From: Combretum micranthum
Lineage: Eukaryota; Streptophyta; Magnoliopsida; Myrtales; Combretaceae
Reading direction: 5' to 3'
Assembly: GCA_024138025.1 (NCBI GenBank)
Contig: JAMXBD010002797.1
Span: 1-64,000 of the forward strand
DNA: 64,000 bases
Part shown: piece after piece, positions 12,326-23,677 of the stretch
How the letters are laid out: each line of letters opens with the position of its first letter
Position numbering within the stretch: position 1 is the stretch's first letter
Program-made: the position numbers and the translations under genes
Notes under the pieces: generated by a model
Told to the model about the DNA's origin: nothing
Database searches by the model: none
Seen by the model: only the letters and a program-made list of their open reading frames with translations

Positions 12326-13892
12326 CTTATTAGTCTCCCCAAAACCCCGAATGGAGCGTGTAAATCTATTCAACATATAGTTCCCAGAAAATTATATGTC
12401 TTGCTTACCCACGTGGTTGTTGGATGTCACTTTAAAAACTTGCTTGATTTTGTTACTCAAGTATTTATCATTGGAAATAATTCTCACTAAGCCTGTTAGC
12501 TTATACCTCTATAGATATCTTTTAGTTTAGCTATTTGTGGTTGAAGCCACGTGGACTTTGCAGCCAAGAATTTCCCCTTTTTTAAGGAATTTAGTTAGAT
12601 GTAGACTTCATAGAAATTTCTTGTAATAGACTACAGTTATTTTGGCGAGGGAATGCCCCTAAAACTTATAAGACAATTATAATGAATGAATTAATATTAT
12701 GATTTCCCTTTCTTAAATTGTGTGTATCTTTTTAAGCTTCATATTTCAAAGTATAGTCCTCTAAATTTGTGAGAGCACGCCTTACACTTAATATCGAAGC
12801 TTTGGAAATGACTAAGGTTGTCATGGTTAAGCTTTAATATTAAGTGTCGTTTAGGATACCCTTTGGGGCGTGATAGTGTTGTCTCAATGATTATTTTTTG
12901 TAAAAAAAATTATTTTAAAGATGTTAAAACTTAAATTTAACATATCCTTTTCTAAGTATTTTGTAGGAACTTTATAATTTCTTAAGTTGTTGTAAACAAG
13001 TATATTCTTATTTTTTTCTAATTTCTTTTCTAAAACAAATAAATTTCCCTTTAACTTTATTTTTCTATAGATTTTGCTTTTTGTGACAAAAATTAAGTTC
13101 CCAAAGTTGTTGATAACCTATAGTGATTTTGACTTGTATATGTTTCCTTTTAAAAAAATGGTTTTGTTAAACAAGTCTTCTTATCCTTATATTCTCATCT
13201 TCTAACTTCTTCAAAAATAAATTTTATTTACAAAACTTAGTTCTCTAAGTCTTTTACCTATTTTACTTGGAAAGAAATTATTCTTTTTAAGTTGTTGATA
13301 AAATTCATTATTTTTTAAAATCATCGTACTTACATTCTTTTTATTTCTTTTGAAAATGAGTTTATCATTTATATACTTGGAAATTCCTCATTTTTCTATG
13401 TGGGTTTATAATTTAGAAGGTTGATTTTATCTTAACTTTGAAAACTAGTTTTGTTTTTTTGTTATTATGGAGTTAGTTTAAATCCTATAAGTAAAACTCT
13501 TTATGAAAAATTTGTTTACCAAGAAAACATTTACTAAGTTTTAATAAACTTTATGTGGTTTACTATCAAAGAAAATGTTCATTTTGTTTGTTAATTTCTT
13601 TTGTGAAATCATCTTTATTGTGATTAAAAATCCTGGTAAGTTTGAAAAGAAGTTGTGAAATAATTTTCCTATGGGTTGGCTAACAAAATCTTGATTTAGA
13701 CATATAGTAATATATTAAAGAGTTTGGTTTCATCTTTCTCTATTAAAGAAAAGTCTACTTTTAAATTTTGTTCAGACAATAAAATTATGTTGATGCATTT
13801 TCATGAGTATGTAGTATGAGAAAAAATGATGAAAACATGGGAATAATATATATATAAGTAGCAAAATAACAATAAGCAAGATAATAATATCA

Positions 13893-14007
13893 AGTATTGG
13901 GAACCTTAGCTTCATCAAGATAATCCGGTCAAGCATTGGGAGCCTTAGCTTCATCAAGGCAACCCGATCAAATATTGGGAGCCTTAACTTCATCAAGGCA
14001 TCCCGGG
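13893..14007 (-). repeat. 39-bp LTR minisatellite, three copies
   Basis: Three units of 'gggagccttagcttcatcaa' type. Two related units occur in the 3' LTR of element B (about 62848-62925) and a single one near 10700-10735. Copy number therefore varies between related LTRs. Confidence 0.7.
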
Positions 14008-14574
14008 ACTAAGTCCGAAAAAGAAAAAAAAAAGCAATAATAAGAGCAATAATAGTAATAGAAGCAAGTTAGTAAAAGTTAGTAAGCATTAGGCTCTAAA
14101 TATATATATATATATATAGATATATATATACTTAATAATATATATAGAATTAGATTAGAGCATAATAACAACAATAATATCTTTAATAATAAACATAGAT
14201 ATATGAGCATAATAACAACATAGAAAAATTAGAATTTTATGTATAAGAACAAAACATAAACATGTTGTTCTTTTACTACTCAAATGAGTTTTAAAACAAC
14301 ACCATGGTCATGCTGAGTTACATGACATGGTTAAAATGAATGGTTGGAAAGAGCTTACCTAAAAGTATTTTATGGTAAGAAGGAGATAATGAGTGTAGGA
14401 TTATGTGGTTGATGGTATGTAGTAGATGGTTTATGTGTAGAGGAGAAGTTTTGTGTGTAATTAGTGAAAGAGAGTTTTGGTAGAGAGCAATTTTAGAGAG
14501 AGGATTTGTAAAGTGATTTTGAGAAAGTTTTGTTATATGAAATGAAGGTGTGAAAGAAGTGGAGAGAGAGGGGG

Positions 14575-14582
14575 TATTTATA
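14575..14582 (-). promoter_or_regulatory. TATA box of element A 5' LTR
   Basis: TATAAATA on the minus strand, followed downstream by a CT-rich leader on that strand. This supports minus-strand transcription of element A. Confidence 0.55.
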
Positions 14583-15579
14583 GTTGAGGATGGAGGGAAA
14601 TTAGATGTAATAAAATAAATTGAAAAAGAAAAATAATTGAGGGGGAAGGAGGGGGAATCACGTCGGCTCTAGAGGGGAAGAGAGAGGGAGTTAGTTGATT
14701 TGTTTATATTTTGTAAGAAAATAATTAATATATAAGATATGATTTGATATAAAGTGTATTGGAAAAGTAAAAAAAGCAAGAAAATAGGTAAATAGGTAGT
14801 AAGAAAAAGTAAAGATAAGTTAATAGTAGAGAAGTACAACAAATAGTAAACAAGACTAATAAGTTACCGGTAGTAAAGAAATTATGTGTATAAATGCAAG
14901 CTACCGAAAAATTATGAAACTGATTTTTTGGATTTTTTATATTATCACGACTCTAACAGTATAAACAGAATATTTTTACTGTCTGGTGTTTCCAAGCACG
15001 GTTTTCGAAAACTGATCCCATTCAGATCTGAAAGATACTAGAAATTGGCGAATATGATATTTTTATACTTCTCTATATTATTACAAACTATTATAAGCCA
15101 TTAACCTAATTCTATTGTTTAGGGCTTAAGAACGCGAGATTACCGGATCTAAATTCTAGGGTTTTGGCATAGGTTTTTCATTACTAAGGTTTCTGGTTGA
15201 CTTCCGTTCTAGGGTTTAAACTCAAAATCATCGTAAAATCTTGGGGTTTACACCTGGTATGAAAGCCAAACTTCGAAACATCTTAAAGCTTAACCCTCAA
15301 TTGGTGATACCCTAATCTTAAATTTATTTTAGAGAAAATTGTTGCTCCCTTTCTTTAATCATAGAGGTGATCGATTTTTGGTAAAGGATATCGATTCTTG
15401 ATCATTACTTGATTCAAATCTCAGTTTTCTATGCAATCTTTTTTTTTTTTTTTCAAGAACACTATTGCTCCCTGTCAAGATATACTTGAGCATATAAACC
15501 CTCTGCCTAGTGACTCATAAATCTATGCCTTCAATTCCATCAACTCATTTGGGGCTATTTGATATGGGTCTTTTGAAAA

Positions 15580-15885
15580 GGGTAAATTATATTGAAAGGC
15601 CCCAACATCTAGGGATAAACTCATTTGAGGTCTCAATATTTCAAGTAGTTTAAAAGATATCATAACATTTGGAGAAGTAGGTCAATTGATGTTCCCGTTA
15701 ACATATGTCAATAAAAGAAATATTTAATTAAAACTTAGAAAACTCGTTACGTTGTGCCACGTGCCAATAGATACCTTAATTGACCCACTTCTCTAAATAT
15801 TTGGACCTCTTTTGAATCATTCGAAACATTGGGATCTCAAATGAATTTACACCTAAGCATTGATACTTTCTAGTGTAATTTACCT
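15580..15885. mobile_element. Foldback MITE-like element with about 115-bp inverted arms
   Basis: The left arm (15580 to about 15695) and right arm (about 15772 to 15885) are inverted copies that start GGTAAATTAYAYT and share 'agaagtaggtcaatt' or 'agaagtgggtcaatt' at their inner ends. There is no coding capacity. The flanks ttttgaaaa (15571-15579) and tttcgaaat (15887-15895) match at 7 of 9 positions, which would fit a decayed 9-bp duplication of the Mutator type. The superfamily call is tentative. Confidence 0.65.
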
Positions 15886-15895
15886 CTTTCGAAAT

Positions 15896-18800
15896 AGACT
15901 CGTGTCTGAAACAATACCAATGCAACACTCCACTTTCCTTCTAGAGGCAATCTTAGCAAATTTTCTTGACGTAACATTGCCTTCACTTTAGTTTGTGATG
16001 CTTAAAGAGAGGATTGAGGGGAGTACGTACTCTTCAGTAAAAGTGAAAAGTGTAGTTGAGCTCTTTTTGCTTTGTTGATTATATATATAATTTTGACTAC
16101 GAGATATTAATTTAAATGATGATGGTAAAGTTAGATTAAAATGGATTAATTGCGAAATCTATATATTAGTATTCTTGATACATGTCTGTGGCAAGATTGA
16201 GTAATAAGCTGGGTTTAAAGATTGCATGGTTTAAATCATAAATTTGATTGAATGCAAGTAAAGGAAAGTCTAAGTGTGATTGATGACTGATTTTCTATAA
16301 AGTAGTATTTCCTGAGAATTTTTTTATCCTTTTGTTTGTTTAGTTTTGGTTGTTTTCTTAATCTCTAAGTATGGGGAAGCTTGATAGGTGGAAAAAAAAA
16401 ACTTTCGTTTTGGTAGGTTATTCGGGGCTTTATTTGAATATTTTGATGATTAAAGCAAAGAAAGTGATACTTAATTAGTTAAAATTTTGATTTTAGGTAC
16501 TTTTGGTTTTTCTAAGTTGATGATTTGTTTAATTTTTTGATGAGATCGAGAAGGATTTAAAGAGTTCTGGAGAGTTCTAGTTCAACATGAGAGTTAACAT
16601 GCCTATATTAAAGGGTGTGTTGAAAGTTAGATGAAGAAGTTTGAAAGCAGTGTTCACCATTACCTTGATCACAACTGTGTTGAAGGTAATAGTGAACCAA
16701 GGGAAACTTTTTAACGTTAATATAGATGATGATTGGGGTCATAATTCACCACTATCTTTCACTACACATGTGGTGGAGGGTGTGCCAAACTAAGATAATC
16801 CATATTCAGTAACAAGATTTAAAATGATGTAGTTTTAACTTTTAAGTCGACATGAGCCTTCAGCATGTCCCGTGTTAAGGGTAATGTTAAGCTAGTTTTA
16901 GTGTTATTATAAATAGAATACATCTTTTACTAAAAATAACTTTTCAGCCAAACTTTTAAACATCATAGAGAGAGAAACACTTGGAGACTAAGTAAAAAAC
17001 ATCAGAAGAGATCAAGAAATTGCAAGACTCATCATTCTAAAGGGGTTTTCATCATTGATTTCTTCTATTCTTTGATTTCTTCAACTCTTCTAATTTAATT
17101 ATTTTTACAATCAAATCTATGGAAGAGTAGATCTTTTATCTGGATCTTGAGGAACCGTAACCTTATCATGTAACTGGGATTGTAAATTTATTAATACATA
17201 TTAGTTTTCTTGAATTCAATTATACGTTTTTTTATTGTTATCTTGAATTTATATGACTAGTGTATAGATTTTTGCATGATTTCATGAAAGTTGATTGAGA
17301 AATTGCTTTTATGAATAGATTTATGTAATTGAAGGGATTTGCTCATAATTCTACAGATAAAATACCTAAAATCCTCTCGATTGAATGATCTTATTAAAGA
17401 ACTCCATGTCTTCAATGCGAATCTAGGTGCTATTGACTAGGAAGAGATTTCAGTTGATAAATCTAAGGCTAGAAATTAGTAATTTTGAGAAAGATGTCAA
17501 TTTAATATAAGAACTTTGTAGTTTAAGAAAATTAATATGATCTTTTTAGAGTAAGATAAGTTGCACGATAGGGTTAGTGGTGATTCAAGATCAAGGTTGT
17601 TTTGCAATTTGATTGAATCAATTAAAATCTTGATTTGTGATTGGTAGAATGATATATATAGTTGGTTTAGTAATAGATAATTAATTAGGATAATCTAAAT
17701 TTACCAGTTAGATAATAGGGAAAACGTGATTATTGGTACTTAAAAGATCCTCATGGAAATGGTTCTTGTTTTTATTGCTATATTATTGTTCAATAGGTAT
17801 ACTTGTCTACAATTGATTGTAGAATAGTATTAAGGATAGCAATTTTAATTGAGTGAAACAAGCATATCATTCAACTACGTGTAGTGGAATATGTTGCTAA
17901 GTTGTTTAGTTGCATTTGTAACTATTGAATATAGATCTTAAATTGTTACTAGACTTGTTAGAATGCACAACAGTGGTATTCACAAGTCACCCTCTATGCA
18001 ATATTCAATTAAAGTAAATCAATGGTATACTAGGATTTTTGTAGCTGCGATCATATTGTGTATTGGTGATGTAGGAGCTTCTATGGTCCGGTCAATAGGT
18101 CTGTCCAATCAATCATCTAACCGTTAAAATAAATATTAATTAAAATATTAATTATTGTAGTGATTCAATTACAGTTAGATACGGTGTGAGCTGTTGAACG
18201 GTGATGGGACCGGTCCTATCAAAATTAATGATGGGACCATAGAATTTCCCATAGCAGTGTATCATTTGTGATATTTCATGGGTTTGGAGCACAACATGGC
18301 ATAGTTGCATAGTTATCAAACTCACAATTTTCATATTTGCTGTATGCATAGAATTATAAAACTAAAATCTTACAAATCGCATAGAAATAAAAAATTGTAC
18401 CTAAATTCATAACTTAACCTAAAGTTTGCATATAAGCAAGTTCGCATTCATTTAAGAAAGGAAAAAAAAAAAAAACGTGAAATCACTTATGCATAATACT
18501 ATTAAACTTACATTGGAATGCATATATAAAATTGTACGAAACTAGTGAAATTGTAAATTTATAGAATCATACACTTAAATTTATAATTCTACCAAAAATT
18601 CATACTTATACCACTTTGTATCCATTGTATTAAAAAAAACACGTATCAAATATTAAACTTTTAAAATCACCTGGTTAATTTATGATCTTAACAACAATGC
18701 ATAATAGGAAATGGTGATTTTCTTATAACTATTAAATCTGTGAGTTGGTAATATACATACGTAATGGATGTTATAGTAGATGTTATATATCAAGCATCTA

Positions 18801-21800
18801 TCTATAAGATTTTTATGAGCTATTGAAAAGCAAGTTTAGATGTTGTGATTTCAGTGTTTTCCTTGGTCACATCATCAATGCATTCTACCTCAAAAGAAGA
18901 GTGAAAATATCACTTAAAATGGTGGCTTCCACCACTTTTTGGATAACAATTTGGTACAATAAAAGCACAACATTTCAATGGTAGACGCTGACCTTGTCTC
19001 AAAGTCACAACTTTTGGGTTCAATTTGTCTTTCCATGTGTTTCAATGATTTAGCATCCTTATGATCAATAATTGCATGGTCTCAAATATTTGTTGGATGC
19101 TATTATATAGTGTTATCTCATTATATATATTGCATGGATTTTAAAAAGGAATAACCACAAAACATATTCCTTTTTTTCTTTCTTTCTTTCTTTATTCCTT
19201 TCTTTTTTTTTAAGTATTTTTTCACTTTGCAAACTTGTATTTGGTTTTTAAAATTTTCATACATGTATGCTTCTCTGTTTAAAAGACATTAGAGGTTTGA
19301 AGTTGGTATATCAAATGGATATGAAGCAAAGAAACAAAACCTGGCACATATTTTTTTTCCCCATCCCATATACCTATATTTAGCATCTAAATAAATACAT
19401 GTATGTCTCAGCAAAAATTGCATACCCATATGTAAAGTATATAAACACAAAATTATTATATGCTACCTGGAGGGTTTTGTTTGAAAAATAGGGAATTTTT
19501 TAAAGAAAAATGTTCATAATAATATAACTTCGAAACTTCATAATAGATTTTGAAGACATAATTACTATACGAAGCTTTACCTACAAATAAATTTTATAAA
19601 GAAATTGCATATACAATATACACCATCAATAGAAACAGATGCATCTCTTTCCCATTGTTTGGGTTTGATTTACAAAAAAGGTACACGTATAACATGCATC
19701 TTCAAATTAAATTTTCATTTGTATTAAAGGCCTATGTTATAAATGTGCCATGTTTATATGATTTTTCTTAGATAAAGGTGCATGAATCTATTTACGGAAT
19801 ATCTATAAGAAAATGGTATTTTAAGAATTTTTTTTTCCAAAATACCAAATTTTTGTAAGTAGGCCTTACACAGATATCGAATGTGAATATATATATATAA
19901 GAAAATTACAAATTTTATGATCAACCTTTAAAATATTTAGTAGCATATACCTTTGAAGGTCCCATATTCACGGGGCTTCTTCATCCTCACTGGTTTATGC
20001 ACCCTATAAGTCAACGGATTGTAGGGTCCAAATTCTTACATGCCATAAATTGTCAAATGAGTAGGACCACTAGCTGTGTTCAAGCTCTATGCAGATAAAG
20101 ATTCGTTTAAGACACATATATTTTTTGTATCTTATTTTTTCCATATGACATAAAGTTTGAAAGACTACCTTTGCCACTCTTTATCATAGCATAAGAATAT
20201 GCATCAAGTGACAGAAAATATGGTGGACCCTAACTATCCACAAATCTTATTGTTCTTCAATGAAAATGATAATTTGGTATATGTCAAGTTAGAATCATAG
20301 ATAATTAATTAAAATACTTCATATTTTAGTTTAAGACTAAAGAACCTAAACAAATGGGAATAGAACAACAATATAGGAAATGAATTTCGGAGATTTTGCT
20401 CTATACCATTTTATAATTTAATTCAACCAACTAATACAAAGGTATAAGCTATCAGTATAAGAGTGTTTTTGTAGTTCAATAAGTTGTTGAATTAAACTTC
20501 ATACTAAGTAGAGTAGCGATCATTTTGCACAAGGAATTTCCTAAAATTCGAGGCCTCTACAAGCTTTTATGCATCAAGCTAGCGATATGCAAAACTTAAG
20601 AGAAATGCTTGATCACATAAATCGATCAATCACTGCAAGAAGAGAAAGTTTTTGTAAAAGGGAACATATTTACATAGATATGGTTCGTGTACTTAGATTA
20701 CATTCTAAGAGAAGAAGTGGATGTAGCATTTATGGGCTTTCATGGGGTCACAATTAGGACAGCTAGAGAAGTGTGTTTAGAAAAGGAAATTGATGTGGGG
20801 TTTAAGAAGTAAAGAAGATAAGATATGTCATGTACTTGATGATCCAAAGATAAATTTCGGTGACTATTGGCCAACAACTTGAACTGATAACGAATTTTAA
20901 GTAGGAGAAGCAGAAAGAAACTTCACGTGGTCTTAACTTATTGTGAAGGTACATGAGGACCCTTTTGATAGTTCCTGGAGCCTCACATATCACTTGGGAA
21001 TGAACCCTATAAATACAATATCGGTGTGTTTAGAGCAAGAGAATGACATAGATAATCATCATACAATAGCAACCTTGCAATTTATATCAATAAAGAAGAC
21101 GGATCTCTTTTATTTACAATTTTGTTCGCATCACACGCACGTAGATGCATGTTTGCTTGTGAGAAGAATGGGAAGGAAGCACTCAAAGTGGAAGAAAATG
21201 GCAAGACAACAGAGGGGGAAATGTTATATCATGAAAGTCTGCATCAATATGCTTCTTTGTTGGCACAAGTACTCTTAAGTGCAGAAAATGTGATGTGATG
21301 TCACTATAAATCTGCTATTTGCTTATTTATTTTGGTGACCTGTATATATTTGGAAATTGTATAGCACGATCAATCTGTTCTTGTGCACTTTAGCCTATAA
21401 GCTTCTTTTTGCCTTGCTAATTCCTGTACAATCTAATTGACTCAATATGCCTACTTTATGCAAATCATGTGTCTATGAGTGGACATATCAACTCCTATAC
21501 GGCTACATATAGGCAGCTATTATTTCTCTAATTCGAACAATCTACAGCTAAAGTTATAATTTTGTTTGTATAGATGTTATTTAGCACCACCAGCATTTTC
21601 TTTTAATCCACCGTAGATTCTACAAAATTACTCCTAACTATCAAATACATAACCTCATTGCCTTCAATTTTAAAGGAAAGAGTGCACAACTCTTGCAAAA
21701 TCAAAGTCAGCTAATTTAGACAGGCTACTGAACTGAAATGATGAAGGTTACATGGCTCATCTAGAAATTTGAAATACTACAGGATGTTATAAGTTCAAGA

Positions 21801-23677
21801 AAATAGTTGAAAAGATTAGACAGCACCCAAGTTATTATTGATGATTGATGATACAAGCCCATGATCAAGGCCAGCTGCCACTAAGAGATATTAGACAGTT
21901 CAATTACATCTTTATTTTTCTTCTTAGTATATTAGGACAAAATAGTTAATGAGGAGAGGCAAAAGCACCAAAGAGAAGAAAAGAACACGGTAGTTTCATG
22001 TGGACCAACCAAATATAACTTTATCAGATCCTCCTAACAATGACAAAATTCTAGTTTTTCTCATTTAAGCTTGTAGGTCTCCTGCTCAAGTTCAAAGCTG
22101 GATGACTAAACCTCACATGATTGCAATACAAGCAATAATTATTCCATATTCTGTTTCTCATTGCCATGACCAATGTTACGGAAAAAACTTCTCATATTTC
22201 GGAAATAAAACTGATGCAAATGGGGTCAGACTATAGCTGTCTAGCCCAATAACATGATATTATAAGAAAGTTGGGCATGCAACAGCATATCACTTCAGAA
22301 AAATCTCCTCAAAATCTAACAGAACCCAACCATGGAAGCAGATGGACAAATGACCACTCCTTGAAGAGTGATTTTTACAAGGTGATATGGCAATGAAACA
22401 AGGCAATCAATCTGCTTCATCATAGTCGCTCCAGGTAGGACCAGAGTGATAGCCCAACCAGGGGAAGATAACCCTCACCAAACACACAACCACACCCCCC
22501 CCCCCCCCACAAACCAATTGTCCTCTACCCCAGCCCTTCTAACACATTTCAGACTTTTATTGCTTTTTAGACATATAAGCATCCATGAGCCTTATCTTCA
22601 GAATATATGCAAGACGGTATCTATTCATAATGATAATCTGAGTCATGCAGCTTATGTGATACAATAAGCAAAACCAGCCAGAGCATACTACTACCCAAAT
22701 GCCAAGCTTTAAAGTATCAATCCTTGGACCTTATTGGAAAGTAAAGGATGACAGTGCATGACATCTGAGTGTTCATGCTGATCCTTGATGGTTGACTCCG
22801 AAACTGGGGTACTTGAGACACTAGATATTTGAGAAAGAGGTGAAGCTTCAAAGACAAAGTTAGCAGCCATGGGAACCAGGTTTCTTCTGGATGCTAAGAT
22901 ATCTATGTAGATATATGTGTGCTCACTTACTTTTCCATGTAATTGAGAGTGATGATGACGTTCCCTCTCTCATTGATTACCAGATACAATAGCCAAATCA
23001 AACCAACAAAGCTTCTTCATAAATTACAATGTGCTTGGTTTTCTCACCCTCGAACAACTCGCCACTACCTCAGATGCCTTTTTGATTAACATAAAAGATA
23101 AATGCACCAGACGATCACAATTAGTTCACAACACATCAACTAAGAGAGAAACATCCTCACCATCATTTTCCAACCATATACAAGCAAAGATTGATAACAA
23201 AAATAAAAAAAAATAAAAAAAGTGATTTCTATTTATTTTGTGAGATAGTGAAAACTATGGAAGTGAAACACAATATGTAAACCAATGCTACACTTGCTGC
23301 AACAAAATGTCTTCCAACTTGCAAGTGAAAAACAGAGCTCAAAAATTGCTTTCCTCTGAACAAAACACTTCATCATATGACTGATTATGCAACTACCTAA
23401 TGCTATCATTTCACCATTCAGAGTAAGAAATGTCAAGGCAATGTGATTGCATGCCTCAACCTCATTAAAACCTTCACCAATGAAAGCAGTTTGATCACTC
23501 ATGTTAAGTTTTGGCAAAGCCCCAACACTAGTGCTTCATAACCATTTTATAATATTACATCTTGGCACTTATGTATAGAAAGAAAGTTTCTTGATGGACC
23601 TCTCTACTCGATATATTGCATTGTGTCTTCTTTTCAAAAGATCATCAAAATCCATAGATCAAATGTAACACTTTGTA
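15896..23677. other. AT-rich intergenic stretch, no supported gene
   Basis: Only short open frames occur, none with a recognisable domain (for example 20569-20757, 20943-21278, 23233-23517). The region holds A/T runs, a TTTC microsatellite near 19180-19200 and a C run at 22495-22508. A block at about 16600-17230 has a TATA-like 'attataaatagaatac' and a leader-like stretch that could be an old LTR, but no partner or ends are visible. The part next to 23677 probably includes the 3' UTR of the DUF21/CBS gene. Confidence 0.5.

Larger units (their letters stand above)
9454..12875 (+). mobile_element. Solo long LTR nested in element A 5' LTR
   Basis: Begins TGTAAACCCCC (9454) and ends GGGGCGTGATA (12875), with no coding region. 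The flanks carry the direct repeat TGTTGT (9447-9452 and 12877-12882). Removing the LTR rejoins the host LTR sequence '...gtgatgttg' with 'tctcaatg...', which resembles the uninterrupted '...gtggtgttgtctcaac' at 55652-55670. This supports insertion followed by LTR-LTR recombination to a solo LTR. Confidence 0.8.
1..15252 (-). mobile_element. Element A: non-autonomous Ty3/Gypsy-type LTR retrotransposon (gag only), nested and truncated by window edge
   Basis: On the minus strand the order is 5' LTR (7417-15252), primer-binding site (7397-7408), an extra frame, gag (1224 down to 172), then the head of a 3' LTR (170 down to 1). The two LTR heads share a similar start (TGTAAR-CC...) and the same landmarks, such as a shared 'tccggcaat/tccggtaat' block. 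No reverse transcriptase or integrase motif is visible, so the element would need proteins from elsewhere. The internal region is split by a plus-strand LTR insertion (2633-6941), and the 5' LTR is split by further insertions. A gag of this type, an initiator-Met primer site and LTRs over 3 kb fit a derivative of the chromovirus Tekay/Del group, but that lineage call is inference. Target-site duplications cannot be tested because the left end is outside the window. Confidence 0.8.
7417..15252 (-). repeat. 5' LTR of element A, interrupted by two other LTRs
   Basis: On the minus strand it begins TGTAAACCCCAAG at 15252 and ends GGGGCGTGACA at 7417, next to the primer site. A plus-strand LTR tail (about 7670-9050) and a plus-strand solo LTR (9454-12875) lie within it. 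Its own sequence is therefore 7417 to about 7655, 9051-9453 and 12876-15252. A minus-strand TATA box (14575-14582) and a 39-bp minisatellite (13893-14007) lie in its first kilobase. Confidence 0.8.

Noticed and set aside
16600..17230. Possible Copia-type solo LTR
   Set aside because: It has a TATA-like motif and leader-like sequence, but no clear TG/CA ends, target duplication or partner copy in the window.
20569..21278. Two plus-strand frames of 62 and 111 residues
   Set aside because: No recognisable domain, no supporting exon structure, and codons typical of random AT-rich sequence.
23233..23517. 94-residue minus-strand frame downstream of the DUF21/CBS gene
   Set aside because: No homology recognised. 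The last exon with its stop lies at 23678, so this is probably 3' UTR or flank.
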